A program made the translations under genes and the position numbers. Positions 24,342 through 38,300 of a DNA stretch of 64,000 nt are shown piece after piece. The DNA is from Sistotremastrum niveocremeum HHB9708. Its lineage: Eukaryota; Basidiomycota; Agaricomycetes; Sistotremastrales; Sistotremastraceae. The DNA is taken from NCBI GenBank assembly GCA_001630475.1, contig KV419403.1, forward strand, positions 62,001 through 126,000, read 5' to 3'. The notes below the pieces were generated by a model. It searched no databases and was not told where the DNA came from. It was given only the letters and a program-made list of their open reading frames with translations. The first letter of the stretch is position 1. Each line of letters starts with the position of its first letter.

Positions 24342-25817
24342 TCACGTGTCGATTGTCATGTCCACTACTAACTTTTGTGCGGCATCACGGATCACTTTGA
24401 TTTTATTTCGGATAGTGGTGATAGCTTCAGGCAGAAGTTCTTCCGGAGAGTATGGTCCTTCTGATTCAATGTTGACTAGAGAAACGTGAGGAAGGGACAA
24501 GGAGCCGTACGGATCACTCACATATAAAGAAGTCTCGTTGGCGCTTGAGCTCTACCAGTCCCTCGAACTCCTCATGTCTCAAAACTTCACGAGAAACGGT
24601 ATCCTTGCGTGGATTGACAATCTACCACCTCGAGATTAAAACACACCTAATGATAAATGGAAGGGTGAACGTACCTTGACTTCGTCTTGCCCCGTCCGTG
24701 AATTTTTGACGACCTCCACAACGCCGGGGGCAAAGCATTTGGCAAATTTACGGCACAGGTGGGGTGGAATTGGAGCTTTGAGGATAATCAGGGGTAAAAG
24801 GCGGTAAGAAGCGGTTGCTGCGACCGGGAAAATGAGCTGGATGAGGAGGAATAGCAGGTTGCCTCATACCGACTGGGCTCCACTTCGCATGTTCCATTCC
24901 AATATTTTTCGTTGCGTGCATCTCTAACTCAATCTCCTGACCGGGTCGTAGCTTAGCTAGCACAATGTTTGGCTTCGTCGATGCTGGAGTGAGCTTGGCG
25001 AAGGTTGTAGCTTGCTCAACTTGCGGGACCCAGGTTATATGCGATGCCAAGACTGTAATTCCGGTAAATATTCGACTTCGTGCGCTTGGAATAGATACCG
25101 CGCCGTACCATTTGAGTTTCTGTACAGGACTTCAGGATCCGTTTCGTCTCTTCTGGCAGCGGGGTTACGTTCGCAGCGAACGTTTAGGCGGAAAACCATG
25201 GTATTTTGATCAGTCGGAATATCGGGAACATCAGGGTCGGCTTGAATCGAATTGAGTTTACGATCAGAAGAGTGGCATGAAGTTTTAAGACGAACTTGAA
25301 CGGAATTCGAGTAGCCGTGGATCGACATTAAGGGGTACAAGACCCAATCGATGCGAGAGGACTTCATCCACGATCACAGAGGTGTTATTCCAGACATAAA
25401 CTTGCTCAATAGCAACCGTTGGCACCTTGAAATGCATTAGCCTTGACCTTCAAGAGAAACCGTCCGAGCTCACCTCGGCAATTATCACCCTTCTCAGTGC
25501 ATTGGCTACTGAAGCATCCACTCCCACCAGATCAAACTCAATGGAACGCTGCGAAAGTCGTTGGACTTGCACTCGACATCTCTACCATCTTGAGAAAATT
25601 TGCGTGGCATTTTTACAGAGAGAAATACCTCGTTGAATAGGCCAAGATCCCATGAATGATCCTCACCGGGATAGTGCCCTGGATAATCGGTGCTGGAAAC
25701 CTAAAAACGAAACGTGAGCGGTGAAACCTGTCAACAGAATACTGCACTAACGTTTGACACGTATTCCTTGTGCACTCCTACGAGATTGCGATCCGATGGA
25801 GGAGCGGCTGATGGCAT
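24342..25817 (-). CDS. RPC40: RNA polymerases I and III subunit AC40 (Rpc40)
   Basis: Alpha-like assembly subunit shared by RNA polymerases I and III. Start MPSAAPPSDRNLVGVHKEYV. Introns join SN to VSSTDYPGHYPGEDHSWD, then FNE to RCRVQVQRLSQRSIEFDLVG. The conserved block VDASVANALRR with an intron before VPTVAIEQVYVWNNTSVIVD and LSHRLGLVPLNVDPRLLEF is the alpha-motif region. Next come FRLNVRCERNPAARRDETDP, ITWVPQVEQATTFA, and the hallmark LRPGQEIELEMHATKNIGME followed by HAKWSPV. The C-terminus EELLPEAITTIRNKIKVIRD ends with stop at 24344-24342. About 370 residues, normal length, with no visible damage. Only 148 bases separate its start from the stop of the upstream SDR gene, so its promoter is very short. 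Confidence 0.93.
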
Positions 25818-25965
25818 TGGATTCAAGGAGCGCGCAAGGGAATTTTTGTTCGGCCGCGTATGTCCGGCATACTTTGCCGTACTTTTTCATCACGACTTCG
25901 TTCACATTTGTTTGACGAAGATAAGCATATATCCGTATTATATTCATCTACCGAATAATCTGGAC

Positions 25966-27438
25966 CTATCCTTGGATCCAACCCCTATTTAAAAAGGAGA
26001 GGAACGTATCGTTTGCCGACTCTTCCAGAGGTCTATACTTCAACCCAAGTACTTTCTTCGATTTCGAAGAATCATGGATTGTAGGAGGTGTGATTCCCTT
26101 TCCTCCGAATGGTTGCCCTCGAGGTATGTTTGGAAACGAGGATAGCGCATCCACTGGGTTTCGTTTTCAGTATTTGCATTCACAATGAGTCGAGCTCCAA
26201 CACTCACAAACGTCTTGCCAAGCATATGGACCTATTCGATCATCAATTCGTCAGTGCTAAATCATAAATGAAATGCGAGGTGAATCACCATTTCCTACGA
26301 TGAATCGCTCCCCGCCGGCTTCAGCTCTCTTGAGAGCTTCAAGATGGGCAGCAGCGACATCTCGAACATCAACAAAATTACTTCGATATTTGACGAGCTC
26401 CGCATCCGTTCGTCCGTTTGGAGGATGTTGAATAGTCTGCCAGAATTCTGAAACGCTGAGATTTAGATTTTCTGGCGCTGCACAAGGCTGCAGTATGGGC
26501 TATTATGAAGAGGAGAAACGTAAATATAATGCCAGTGTGAGATACAACGGCATACCCCAAGGACCTGTTAAGAAATCAGATTTCTTAGTCGGATTTCCTA
26601 GGAAGATACCGCACCATGACTGGATGAATGGTGATTATATCAAAGTTCACCTGATTTTCTTTGACGAAATTCCAAGCAGCTGTCCCCAATATCCATACAC
26701 ATCAGGTATCGAAGTGTTGGGAAGGGGACGCGCACCTTTTTCAGCCAAAGTCTTGGAAGCACGATATTTGTGGTTTTGAGCAGCCTGAGCACCCTTCTTC
26801 TCGACCTCCGGGACAGAAACAGTATTCCAATCATTCTCCGTCAGGAATTGAGTTTCACTATCGGATGGAGGTGGATCTCCCGTGATAGATCCCACTGAGG
26901 ACGTGATTACAATTCGCTTGACGCTAGGGCTACCAGAAAGCCATCAATGCGTCGAATTTGCGCAATAGCAAGAGTTGGTGGACATACCCATGCTTGAAAG
27001 CCGCTTGTAAGATGCCTAGTGTCCCCTGTACCGCTGGCCTGATGAGTTCTGGATATGATCAGTATGTTGAGGACATATTTTGAGCACAGAATCAACCTTG
27101 TGGATCATCTGCAACGGCCACAGGAGAAGCAGCGTGCACGACGCCATCTATGCCATCCAGTAGATCATCGAAACAGCCTGGCTGGGGAAAGACAACTCCG
27201 TTAATAGATGTCAGAGACCTTCGATATCAACGCTCACAATTACAACGTCTTCTACTATAGCATAAGTAAAAGAGTCTTGGAATGATTGGAACAGGTCTTG
27301 GAGGTATAGCCCTTCGGAGTCTAAGCGAACGGTTCCTCGAACACGGTAGTTGTTGTCAAGTAATGTCTTCGTGATCCACGTCCCGATAAATCCAGCAGCA
27401 CCAGTGACAAGTATATGACCTTGGGAGAGGGCAGGCAT
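25966..27438 (-). CDS. NAD(P)-dependent extended-SDR reductase (dihydroflavonol reductase / Gre2-like)
   Basis: Cytosolic carbonyl reductase of the extended short-chain dehydrogenase group. The N-terminal Rossmann motif is ILVTGAAGFIGTWITKTLL, right after the start MPALSQG. The active site is KYRASKTLAEK (Tyr-x-x-x-Lys) near 26750. Downstream, FVDVRDVAAAHLEALKRAEA and ERFIVGNG are family-typical, and two introns give GNGPYAWQDV then LDALSSFPNIPRG. The end is YRPLEESANDTFLSFLNRG with WIQG and stop at 25968-25966. About 340-350 residues, normal. The substrate cannot be told from sequence; relatives reduce methylglyoxal, aldehydes and diketones. Its start lies 83 bases from the ALG5 stop. Confidence 0.85.
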
Positions 27439-27521
27439 GCGGATGAATAATTATTGTAACAAGTTATGGATGCACAATAAATATATGTATATACGACCTT
27501 CGAAAGCGAGGATCCCCGGGA

Positions 27522-28749
27522 TCAAGCATTTTTCCCGTCATCGATGCTCCAGCGACCAAGTGCATAATTAGCTCTGAGGACTAGTAGATCCGTGAGCATG
27601 CCGATAGAGTCGCTGATCAGTCGAAGTTTGCTTCCGGCAACTTCATGCCATCCGACTGGAACCTCTGCGACAGGGATGTTTTGATATTGAGCCAATATCA
27701 GCAATTCAACATCGAATAACCAGGACTGGAGATGTAGTGGACGGAAGAGAGCCAAAGCGGCCGGACGATTAAAAAGCTGCACAAGCGTCAGAAAGATGCT
27801 ACCAGAACGAACAAATTGTGTGACCTTGAAACCGCACTGTGTGTCGCGAATATGGCCGACCCCTAACGTCCGTAACGTGACGTGGAAGCCGTGCATCAAG
27901 AAATTGCGAACAGCAGACCGCTAAGTAACTGTTAGTCAAGGGCTCGAGGAAGAGCTTCAATGCACATACCTTGACAACAGCCTCGGTGCCTACTAGATGC
28001 GCCCGACTTCCTATCGACACAACTGCCGTCTCAGGAGAGACTTCCAGTTTACTCATCTCGTCCCACAGCTGCTCTAGGTCCCCAAACCGACTGGCGCCGT
28101 CGGCATCGACCATGAGAATCCGGCGTCCTCGAGATCCCAGGACGCCAGCTTGCACAGCCCCTCCTTTTCCTCTATTTTTCGTTAACCGAATAACTCTAAG
28201 ATCGGTGTTTTTGTGCTGCGAGGCGAGCTCCAAAGCCACGGCAGTAGTTTTGTCTTGCGAACCGTCGTCAACGACAATAAATTCGACCGAACGCTTAGGA
28301 GTGGAGGGAGCCTGGAGATGATTAAGAGCATCGTCTAACATAGATGGAAGTCTCGTGGCTTCATTATAAGCGGGTATAACCACGGAGAGGTCGACGGCGG
28401 CTGGGTCTGTGAGCGCCGGAAGAGGCTGTGGTGACGACGCAGTTGATGAGAGGAAAGTCTTCTCTGAAGGCTCTGGAGCTCTATGCACTGGCGTCAAAGC
28501 CACTAATAGGATATAAAGCTAACTTGCAAGGCGTAAGTGTTCGGTTCATATAGCAGGTCAAGGGAGAACACAAGTCAGGCTGTAAGTAACAGACCCGGAG
28601 ATGTCGTCGTGGCACCGACGCAATAAAGCTCGGTGCTCAACGTACAAGGATGAACGGAATATTCATCACGAAAAAACCGAAGAAGAAATGGGACTTACAG
28701 CGGAGCCAAGGACGAGCACGGCAATGACGACGAGCCATGTCGTGTCCAT
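27522..28749 (-). CDS. ALG5: Dolichyl-phosphate beta-glucosyltransferase
   Basis: ER-membrane enzyme that makes dolichyl-phosphate-glucose for N-glycan assembly. The first exon is the membrane anchor [17 protein letters not shown], which explains why the start lies well upstream of the GT2 domain. A long intron leads to [20 protein letters not shown]. The GT2 core holds [50 protein letters not shown], and the DxD-like metal motif [15 protein letters not shown]. After another intron come [25 protein letters not shown] and [16 protein letters not shown], all strong Alg5 signatures. Stop TGA at 27524-27522. About 345 residues. It diverges from CAF40 with 94 bases between the start codons. Confidence 0.93.
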
Positions 28750-28843
28750 GGACGCGGAAGGAAGAGTCGCGTATGATCGTGAGAAAGTCGGGATTAGTCT
28801 AATGATCCCAGTGATCAACTCACGTGCCTCTCCTCTCCCCGCC
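28750..28843. promoter_or_regulatory. Bidirectional promoter between ALG5 and CAF40
   Basis: Only 94 bases separate the ATG of ALG5 (minus) from the ATG of CAF40 (plus), so both transcripts must start from within or near this shared interval. I saw no clear TATA box. Confidence 0.55.
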
Positions 28844-30240
28844 ATGTCCCTCCTAAAATCGCCACAGCCTGTGCCATATCCACAGTCGCATCCATTCCAG
28901 TTCCCGCCCTCGCGAACTCCAGGAGCTTTCTTCCCGACGCCGACCCCGCCGCCGCACTCGGCCTCGGTAGCCAGCTCGAACTACCCACCGACCTCTCAGT
29001 CTCCTCTCCCGACTTTGCCGCTGCCTCCTCCAAATCAGCAGCATATCGTCTCTTCTGGTCATGCCTCCACCTACAATCCAGCGGCAGGGACCCTACCTCC
29101 TCATGAAGAGAACAAAATATACAATCTTGTCATTGATTTGATGGACCCCAACTCAAGAGAAAGCGCTTTGCTCGAGCTGAGCAAAAAGAGAGAACAGTAT
29201 GACGACCTCGCTCTCGTTCTTTGGCACTCCTTTGGTATGTATTCATCGTTTCTTCTGGGACTAATATTGAATAGTGTCTCAGGTATAATGGCTGCACTCA
29301 TACAAGAAATCGTCTCCGTTTATCCCCTGCTCTCCCCTCCCGCCCTTACAGCACACGCTTCCAACCGGGTTTGCAATGCCCTTGCCCTCCTTCAATGTGT
29401 AGCATCCCATTCCGAGACTCGTCAACTCTTTTTGAACGGTGCGAATTTTCTCCGTGTACTAGGGACATATGACTAAAGCTTCTTTACAACCCTCACAGCC
29501 CATATCCCGCTCTTCCTTTACCCTTTTCTCAACACTACTTCCAAAACTAGACCTTTTGAATATCTTCGTCTCACAAGCCTGGGCGTTATCGGAGCACTGG
29601 TTAAAGTGAGTCATCATTTCGTCATTCCTTTCGATCGAAGATTGATCGCCTTTTCCACGCAGCAAAACGACAACACGCCCGTAATCCACTTCTTGCTTTC
29701 AACGGAAATAATCCCTCTTTGCCTCCGTATCATGGAAACAGGGTCTGAACTCTCTAAAACTGTCGCAATCTTCATTGTACAGAAAATCCTTCTTGACGAG
29801 ACAGGCCTCACCTACATGTATGCTTCGCTTCAGTCATATTCTATGATTTTGGAACCCTCATATTTTGGCAGTTGCCACACCTATGAACGCTTTTACGCTG
29901 TCGGCACTGTTCTCTCCAATATGGTGACCCAGCTCGTCGAAACGCAAGCTGTCCGCCTCCTCAAGCATGTCGTCCGTTGCTATCTCCGTCTTTCAGATAA
30001 TATCCGGTGTGTTTCTAATTGTACCTTTCCCGTCCTAAAACTCACTGTGTGTACACAGTGCCCGCGAAGCCCTTCGAGCATGTCTCCCCGAGCCTCTGCG
30101 TGATAATACCTTCCAGGCTTTACTTAAGGTACAGTATGAATAGCTGCCAGAAGGAGCTCATTCTAAATTGTACACAGGGCGATCTTGTAACAAAACGCTG
30201 CCTCCAGACTCTTCTCAACAACCTCAACGAACAAGGATAG
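28844..30240 (+). CDS. CAF40: CCR4-NOT subunit Caf40 / Rcd1 (CNOT9)
   Basis: Armadillo-type subunit of the CCR4-NOT deadenylase. Start [20 protein letters not shown], followed by a Pro/Ser-rich tail of about 85 residues. Then comes the conserved Rcd1 core: [40 protein letters not shown], (intron) [40 protein letters not shown], (intron) [30 protein letters not shown], (intron) [36 protein letters not shown], and after an intron [18 protein letters not shown]. The final exons hold the [14 protein letters not shown]-type block and [13 protein letters not shown], with TAG at 30238-30240. About 330 residues. No damage seen. Confidence 0.94.
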
Positions 30241-30857
30241 ACAAACCAATCATTCACGTTTCGGATTTCTTCTATTCTCCCTTGGCTTTAGCACTTTCCC
30301 ATCCATTGTTTTCATCCATACCCACCAAAAGCAATAACCTGCTTTGATCTTGCTGTCTGTACGCTTGCACTCCAGGACGTCAAAATCTCATTTTCCACTT
30401 CCACCTTTATTGCAGAGTTTGAATATAAAATGTACTAGTTATCTCACAGCCTTTATCATGTTAGGACTATTAGAAGTAGTTCATTTTCGGTATCGGTATA
30501 TACGTATACAGCTTCTCGTATCATACTGGGTAGCAAATATCTGATAGTAATTTATCTCCATCCATCCGTGCCTTGTGATGAACCAATTATCGATATCAGA
30601 AAGAAAAAAAAATATGGCATGGTCCAGCCCGAAATAGAAGAAGGAGATCTTATTTAGGTGTTGGAGTAGATAGCATTGGGCGATGAAATGAAGAGAAAAG
30701 GAAGGAATTATGTTGACCTGTAAGTAAGGATAGAAACGCGCGATTAAACGAACGAAATTGGGTCGGAAACGATATGAAAGTGAAAAGAAAGAGGAGAAAA
30801 GGAAGGCATGAAGTCATTGCTGACGTTACGAGATCATCCATCATCGCAGGGTGATGG
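30241..30857. other. Convergent 3' flanks of CAF40 and the first YANK kinase
   Basis: An AT-rich interval between two converging genes; no gene is supported. Confidence 0.5.
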
Positions 30858-32687
30858 TCATGAATCATGAATTTGAGGTCCAGGGCGCATATACATATCA
30901 GGATTTCCACGCGCTTCTTTCATCTCCATGCCGTTGTGTCCGTGGCCGTTGGGGATGCCACTGAAATCGACTTGCTCGGGTGTTTCGGGACGGGAAGAGA
31001 CAGGTTCTGTAGACGTTCCGGTCATTGTCGATACAGTTTGCTGGGGAACAATGGCCCGGCGCGGCATGCGTTTGAAGTCGTAAACCGTGAATCTAAAGGA
31101 GGCCGTATGAGATATAAGCAAAGCAAAGGGCTCGGGCATAGAACGTACCCAGTTTCGAGCTCGGCCATGTCGGGACTGAGAGGTGCAGCGTTGCTCTTCC
31201 TAGCACGCGCTCTGAGAGGGTTAGATTCCAACAGCATTTCTTCCAGATTATGCGTTGGATCAAAGTTGGCTTTGTTCCCCTGCATGCATGCGCTTTGAGT
31301 AAACAGACTTTGGCGAAAACGAGGAGAATCTTACAGGCGTGAAAGGAGGAATGATCTCCTTCCTCTCAAGACGTGGCCAATCGATATTGGCGAACCAAGG
31401 ATGCTGCTGCACAGTAGAAAACCCATTCCCATAAGGAACACAACCCAAACGTTCTCGAGGATCTCGATTCAAGAACTGTAGAGTCTATGAGCATATAATC
31501 GGTCAAAAGAAGGAGATGATGTACCGATGCAATAGCATTGAGACCCTCTGGTGTACACCGTCGTCCAGCGCCGTCCGGAAACTGAACGTCGGTGTTTGAG
31601 ATGGCGTGAAGCAGGTCCATTTGCGTTCTTTCTCGATGAGGGCGGATACCAAATAAGAGTTCGTAGGCGACAACGCCCAGGGACCACCAGTCAGGTGTAT
31701 ATGTATAACCTGCACCAGAGAATAATTCGGGGGCTAAGAGGGAGGTTCACGTGAGCCAGATATCGGACCGAATAGGAAATGACAAACTCACCCATGTAGG
31801 GCGCGCTACCTGCAATGCCTTTCAAAAGCTTGCGGTCCGAATAATGTCGCGCAATGTTGAAATCCGTAATATGGGCGTGTCCGGCTTCGTCCAAAAGTAC
31901 ATTATCAGGCTTGATATCCCTGCTCAACGTGAAGGGGGTCGGAACTAGGACAGGGTCGCGACAATGACATACCGATGTATGATCCGCTGATCATGCAAAT
32001 ACGCAAGCCCACACGACAACTCTGCAACCATAAACATGACTTCCGTCTCCGCGAAGCTGCCATTAGGATGACGGTCGAGGTGGACTGCGAGAAGCGAAGC
32101 GAAGAACAATAGAAAATAAGCGACCGGCAACAATTACGTGCAGGCAAAATTTGCTCACATCTCAAGTCTCCTCCGAGCATCAAGTCGAGAACATAAAAGC
32201 AGTTCTCGTCATCCTGGAAAGCATATCGCATATTCACCAGTAAGGGATGGTCTATCTGTAAAAGGCGTGTGATTCGGATCAGTCGTTGACGCGAAACACG
32301 TGGAATGGCAGCGGGGAAAGGTTGACCTGCTCGAGTAGTCTTCTTTCCGAGATGATATTCGAGACGGCTTTCTTTTTGATACATGTCGCCTTGTGTATAT
32401 ACTTGAGAGCGTAGATCTCTTGCGTCTGTTTATGCTGGACAATGCGGACCTGAAAGCGACGACGAAAGAAAGGCGATAAGGACACTGAACGAGACGAGAG
32501 CAGGATGAGGGTGGCACGACTGACTTTTCCAAACGCGCCCTTTCCAATATTCTGCAACAGAGCAAAGTGAAAAAGGTCGACCTCGCCGTCAAAGTCGAGG
32601 GGCTGTATGAACAAAATACGGTCAACGAATGCCGAAGAACGAAGAGACGGTGGCACACACCTCTGCGCGCGAACATAAACCACCCAT
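30858..32687 (-). CDS. YANK/STK32-type AGC protein kinase, copy 1
   Basis: Ser/Thr kinase of the YANK (STK32) branch. Start MGGLCSRAE gives a likely N-myristoyl/palmitoyl signal (Gly2, Cys5). The kinase core is [20 protein letters not shown] (P-loop), [15 protein letters not shown] (catalytic Lys), [40 protein letters not shown], and DFNIA in place of DFG, the trait that marks YANK kinases. [28 protein letters not shown] and [18 protein letters not shown] follow. A C-terminal extension holds [31 protein letters not shown] and a Ser/Thr tail ending at TGA 30860-30858. About eight introns. Tandem with copy 2, same strand and same layout. Confidence 0.9.
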
Positions 32688-33590
32688 GATGTCTATGAAC
32701 TACTAATGAAGGTGATGGTCGACGACGAGGGGACGAGGGGACGAGGAGGAGATGATCGAGGCTTAAAAGTTAAAGTATAGTAGCCGTCGCCAACGAAGTC
32801 ACGGATGTCGTCCGATCAGAAAAAGAAGTCGGAAGCTCTTGAGTCTGAGTCTGGCAGATCTTCCTATTAGAATACCAATAGCAGTTCGAATTCCAAGGCT
32901 CGGGGTCACAAGTCGAGCATCCAGTGACGGTCGTGGACAAGCGTCTTGTCGACAAGACGGGATCAAGACTGGTCTCCTTATACCTGTGACCGCACCCATG
33001 ATCATGATCGCGGGCGGCTCCTGTTTCGTCGTCCAAACGCTTGATTGCATTGATTGGCCATTCGGACTTCAAATTATTTACAGCACATCAAATAAATCCA
33101 TGTTAATCTTCCCTTGTGATGAGATGATGAGACGACAGGAAACTCTACTACAAATATAGCGGAACGGGTTAAGATAATGCACAGTGAGCGAGAACGAATG
33201 GTATCTAGTAACAGAGGATGGATCTGGGGTAGCAGGTCAATCGAGATCCACGGAAGGGCGAGCCATCCCATGGGGTGCTGGCACGAAGCCTCTCGTTGCT
33301 TCTTGCTTCCCCAGACCCGGGTAATAGGGGTAAAACACGACATTAGCGCCTTCAACATCGCAAGGGAGATCGCAAGGGAGATAGGCCGGGCATATCCAAG
33401 ACACAAAACCCCAGAAGAAAACAGAGAGAAGAACGTCAGTCCGGCATAGCAAGTCACAACAAGTAGGTCCAGTTAAAACAGATGAATCTAGATCCCAAAT
33501 CGTATTAGAGAACATAGTATATCGGAGAGCTCTCGGCGCACTTACAGGCACAGGGATATGTACTGGATGGAGAAAACGAAAAGCCAGTGA
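32688..33590. other. Interval between the two kinase copies
   Basis: About 900 bases holding the promoter of copy 1 and the 3' flank of copy 2. A 12-base segment (CGCAAGGGAGAT) is doubled at about 33359-33382. No gene is supported; overlapping frames of 80-127 codons on both strands lack domains. Confidence 0.45.
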
Positions 33591-35350
<1,760 letters not shown>

Positions 35351-38300
35351 GTCAGCTCGTCAGAATTTGTCGTGGGAGTCGTCGCGTATGATATATCAGC
35401 TAAAAGGGCTCTCCAGCGCCAGGTCGAATAAAGGACGGAATATGAAGGTAAGTGTATACGTCGAGCAGGGGCAAAGGAGACCGAAAAAATCAGGGGAAGA
35501 AGTGTAGCGAGCGAGGGAGAAAGAGATTATAAGGCGGAACGAGAAGAAGCGCGCAACCGTACTATTTCCCTAAACGGGATCAAAAACGCCTCGAGGCAGT
35601 GAATATGATCGTCTATTTCCTGTACTACGACCACATCGCTCTTTTATTCAAATCATTGATCCAGGTCGTCTCTTGAATTTCCAATGCTAATGCTCACTTG
35701 ACTATCCAGGAAACAGTACAGTACACTCGTCAAGTCTACTCTTTCGAAGTGCTGGAGTGGTTCGATAAGATATATCGATATATCGAGAATACAAGACTTC
35801 ATTGAAACTAGAAAGGGCCCCGACGCCTGAAAGTTGGACAGCGTATGAACACCCTGCAGGGCACCCGACGACAATTTTCCTACACTCGAACTCATCATAA
35901 TGCGGAAGATCGAAGCCGGCTTGACATTTGACTGGTGCTACTAGTACTGTCAACATACTTGTAGCGAACTATTGCTCCACCATTCGCTGTTCATGCACCT
36001 GAAGGGTAGCAGGCTCATTGTTTGCTTCCTCTCACATGGACAGCACCCTTTGGATAAAGCTCCGAGGCCTGGATCGGACCCTCTATATATATCTTTCGAC
36101 GTCGGCGACGAAATTCAGGAGCAGTCCTCGAATAGCGCCCAGGCACATTATCCATTCCAGCCCTCGAGCGTACACAACGGTACCTTGATTACTCCTACGA
36201 TGCTCGAGCTATTGGTACTTGAAACCGTCGGTCAATCCGACTCGGTCACCGGGCTTGATGGACTATCAGTAGGTTGAATCATAAACGGTTACTCGATAAC
36301 CGTCGACGGTCGTCCGACTCCGATGACCCTGAAGACAAGAACAATATATAGCGGATGAGCGAAGTGTCGCACAAGACGATGTAGGGTGCAAGCAGGCCAT
36401 ATCCCAAGCGAGAAGAAGGCGTTCCCAGATCCATCTGTCTGCCTAGATTTGAGTCAAGACCGCCTACCAGAAATACCATTCGCCCATCGCCAGTCGCACA
36501 ACGCAGATGTGTTGACCCCTAAAAGCGAACGACGCCGGAGTCCTTGGCAATGTCAGTGGCTATATCCGTCGTTCGCATGATCAGACTCCTTTGTTGATGG
36601 CCAGGAATCCACTCTGAGAAAACGCAACAGGATGCTGACATAGATCACCATATTCAAGCGGGATCGTTTCTCGGACACAATATGTGACTTTTGCACCCCT
36701 CAAGACGAAGATCAACATCGCTCGAACGATCCCGAAGATACGTGACTTCTTCGTGGCATCCCCACCCTGATCCAAGCCCGACTCCAAGCTGGGAGACTTT
36801 TGGGCCGATTCGAAAGGCTTCAGCAGCGGGTCGCTGGGATGAATCCAAGGAGGTCCTGGTGCTCGCCGACAGTGAAGCAGAGATTGCGACGGGAGTCGAC
36901 GATGCAGCGTGCCATATGAGCCATCACCGTCGCTGGGTGAGAAAATGAAGGGCTTCCTGTCGCTGAGCGGTCTCCCAAAGAGATTCAGGCATTCTTCGAC
37001 CCCATATCGCTGAGAACTCGACGAGCAGTCGCTGCATCGTTGCGAGCTGGATATTGGCTGCCCGAAGAGACGGGAATGAGGTTGGGGGCTGAGAGAGATC
37101 ACGTGATTGAAGCCACAACAGGACCAAAGAAGCCCCCACAGCGCCAAAGCAAGGAAGCGACAGAGGCTGAGCGGGATCGGAAGGTGCCGACCATCTCTCT
37201 TCCTCACTCTCCCACTTGACGACCTGCGGGTCGTCTCGTGTGGGCTCGTTGTTCTTCGGAACTGTAACTGGCAAGGGCTGACGCCCGCAATACCTGTAGT
37301 TGAGGTCGTACTGGCTGGGCCGTCGATGCTCCTGCAACGGTAGCCACATGAGGGCCCTTCGGCTCCTGGTAAGTGAGCAGGTAACCTAGGTTCAGAGAGT
37401 GGGGTCGATGGAGAGCACGCAAGATCTACGCAAGTCTCAAGCCTGTCTCGTTCTTCGAAGCTGTTCTTGGCAACTTCTTGCGTCTTCTTTCGTTGGTGAG
37501 CCTCTCACTATCTGACCGTCTTCGTTGTGCTTATTGCCGTCCTCGCAGCGTTGCTCGCGTTGCAGTCTCGTCAGAGCCTGCGTCGGCGTCACCTATCTGT
37601 CAGGTGTGCCGTTGTGGCCTGAGAGACCTGTTGCTGGAGGCGTCGTTCCACGTAGTCCGAGTGCGAGGGCTGTGCCGTGTTCTCGTTGCATGTTGTGGAT
37701 CTGAATCATTAATATTGTGCATCGCGTAGAAATAATGTATCTGAAAAGCTGGCTGCTCATTTAATCGACCGCGGTCCTGTTGACTCTTGCGCTTCCTGCA
37801 AGTCTGACCCGCATTAGTGTAGTTCACTGCAGTTCCCTGCTCGGCAGCCTTGGCCCGGATGGCCTCAGTCAGAGTGCACAGCGTCCACGACAAGCCATCT
37901 ACAGGCTATTTCCACCTGGCATGTACATGAGCCGGCATAGCGCTCCCCCGCCAATTCTTTGAGTTAGCTGAATTTTCTCGCAACGAACTTACACAGTATT
38001 GCGATGCAGATGTAGTGTCCAGGATGTATGGAGAGAAACTCCCTTCTCCCCAACATAGGCCAAGCCAGGCGGTCGTCCCATCGCCTCTATTTTAGTCATG
38101 GACGTGGCTCGCTTGTCAGTGTCGACGACATCGCGTTCAAGCGACTACCCCCCAAAACAAAAGCATTGGTACGCTCAGTAGATGGAAGAGAGTGCGTTGT
38201 TTGGTGCGGTGGATGATTAACAATCCACTCGTGGTTGCCTCTAGTCGATAGTGGGTAAACTTGAGATGGAAGAACACCGTGGCTTGGTGCAACTGCTCTA

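Noticed and set aside
33359-33382. Doubled CGCAAGGGAGAT segment
   Set aside because: A single 12-base tandem doubling with no wider array; treated as trivial.
36581-37349. Two overlapping minus-strand frames of 208 and 141 codons
   Set aside because: They compete for the same bases in different frames, have no recognised domain and no clear splice context, so neither is called a gene.
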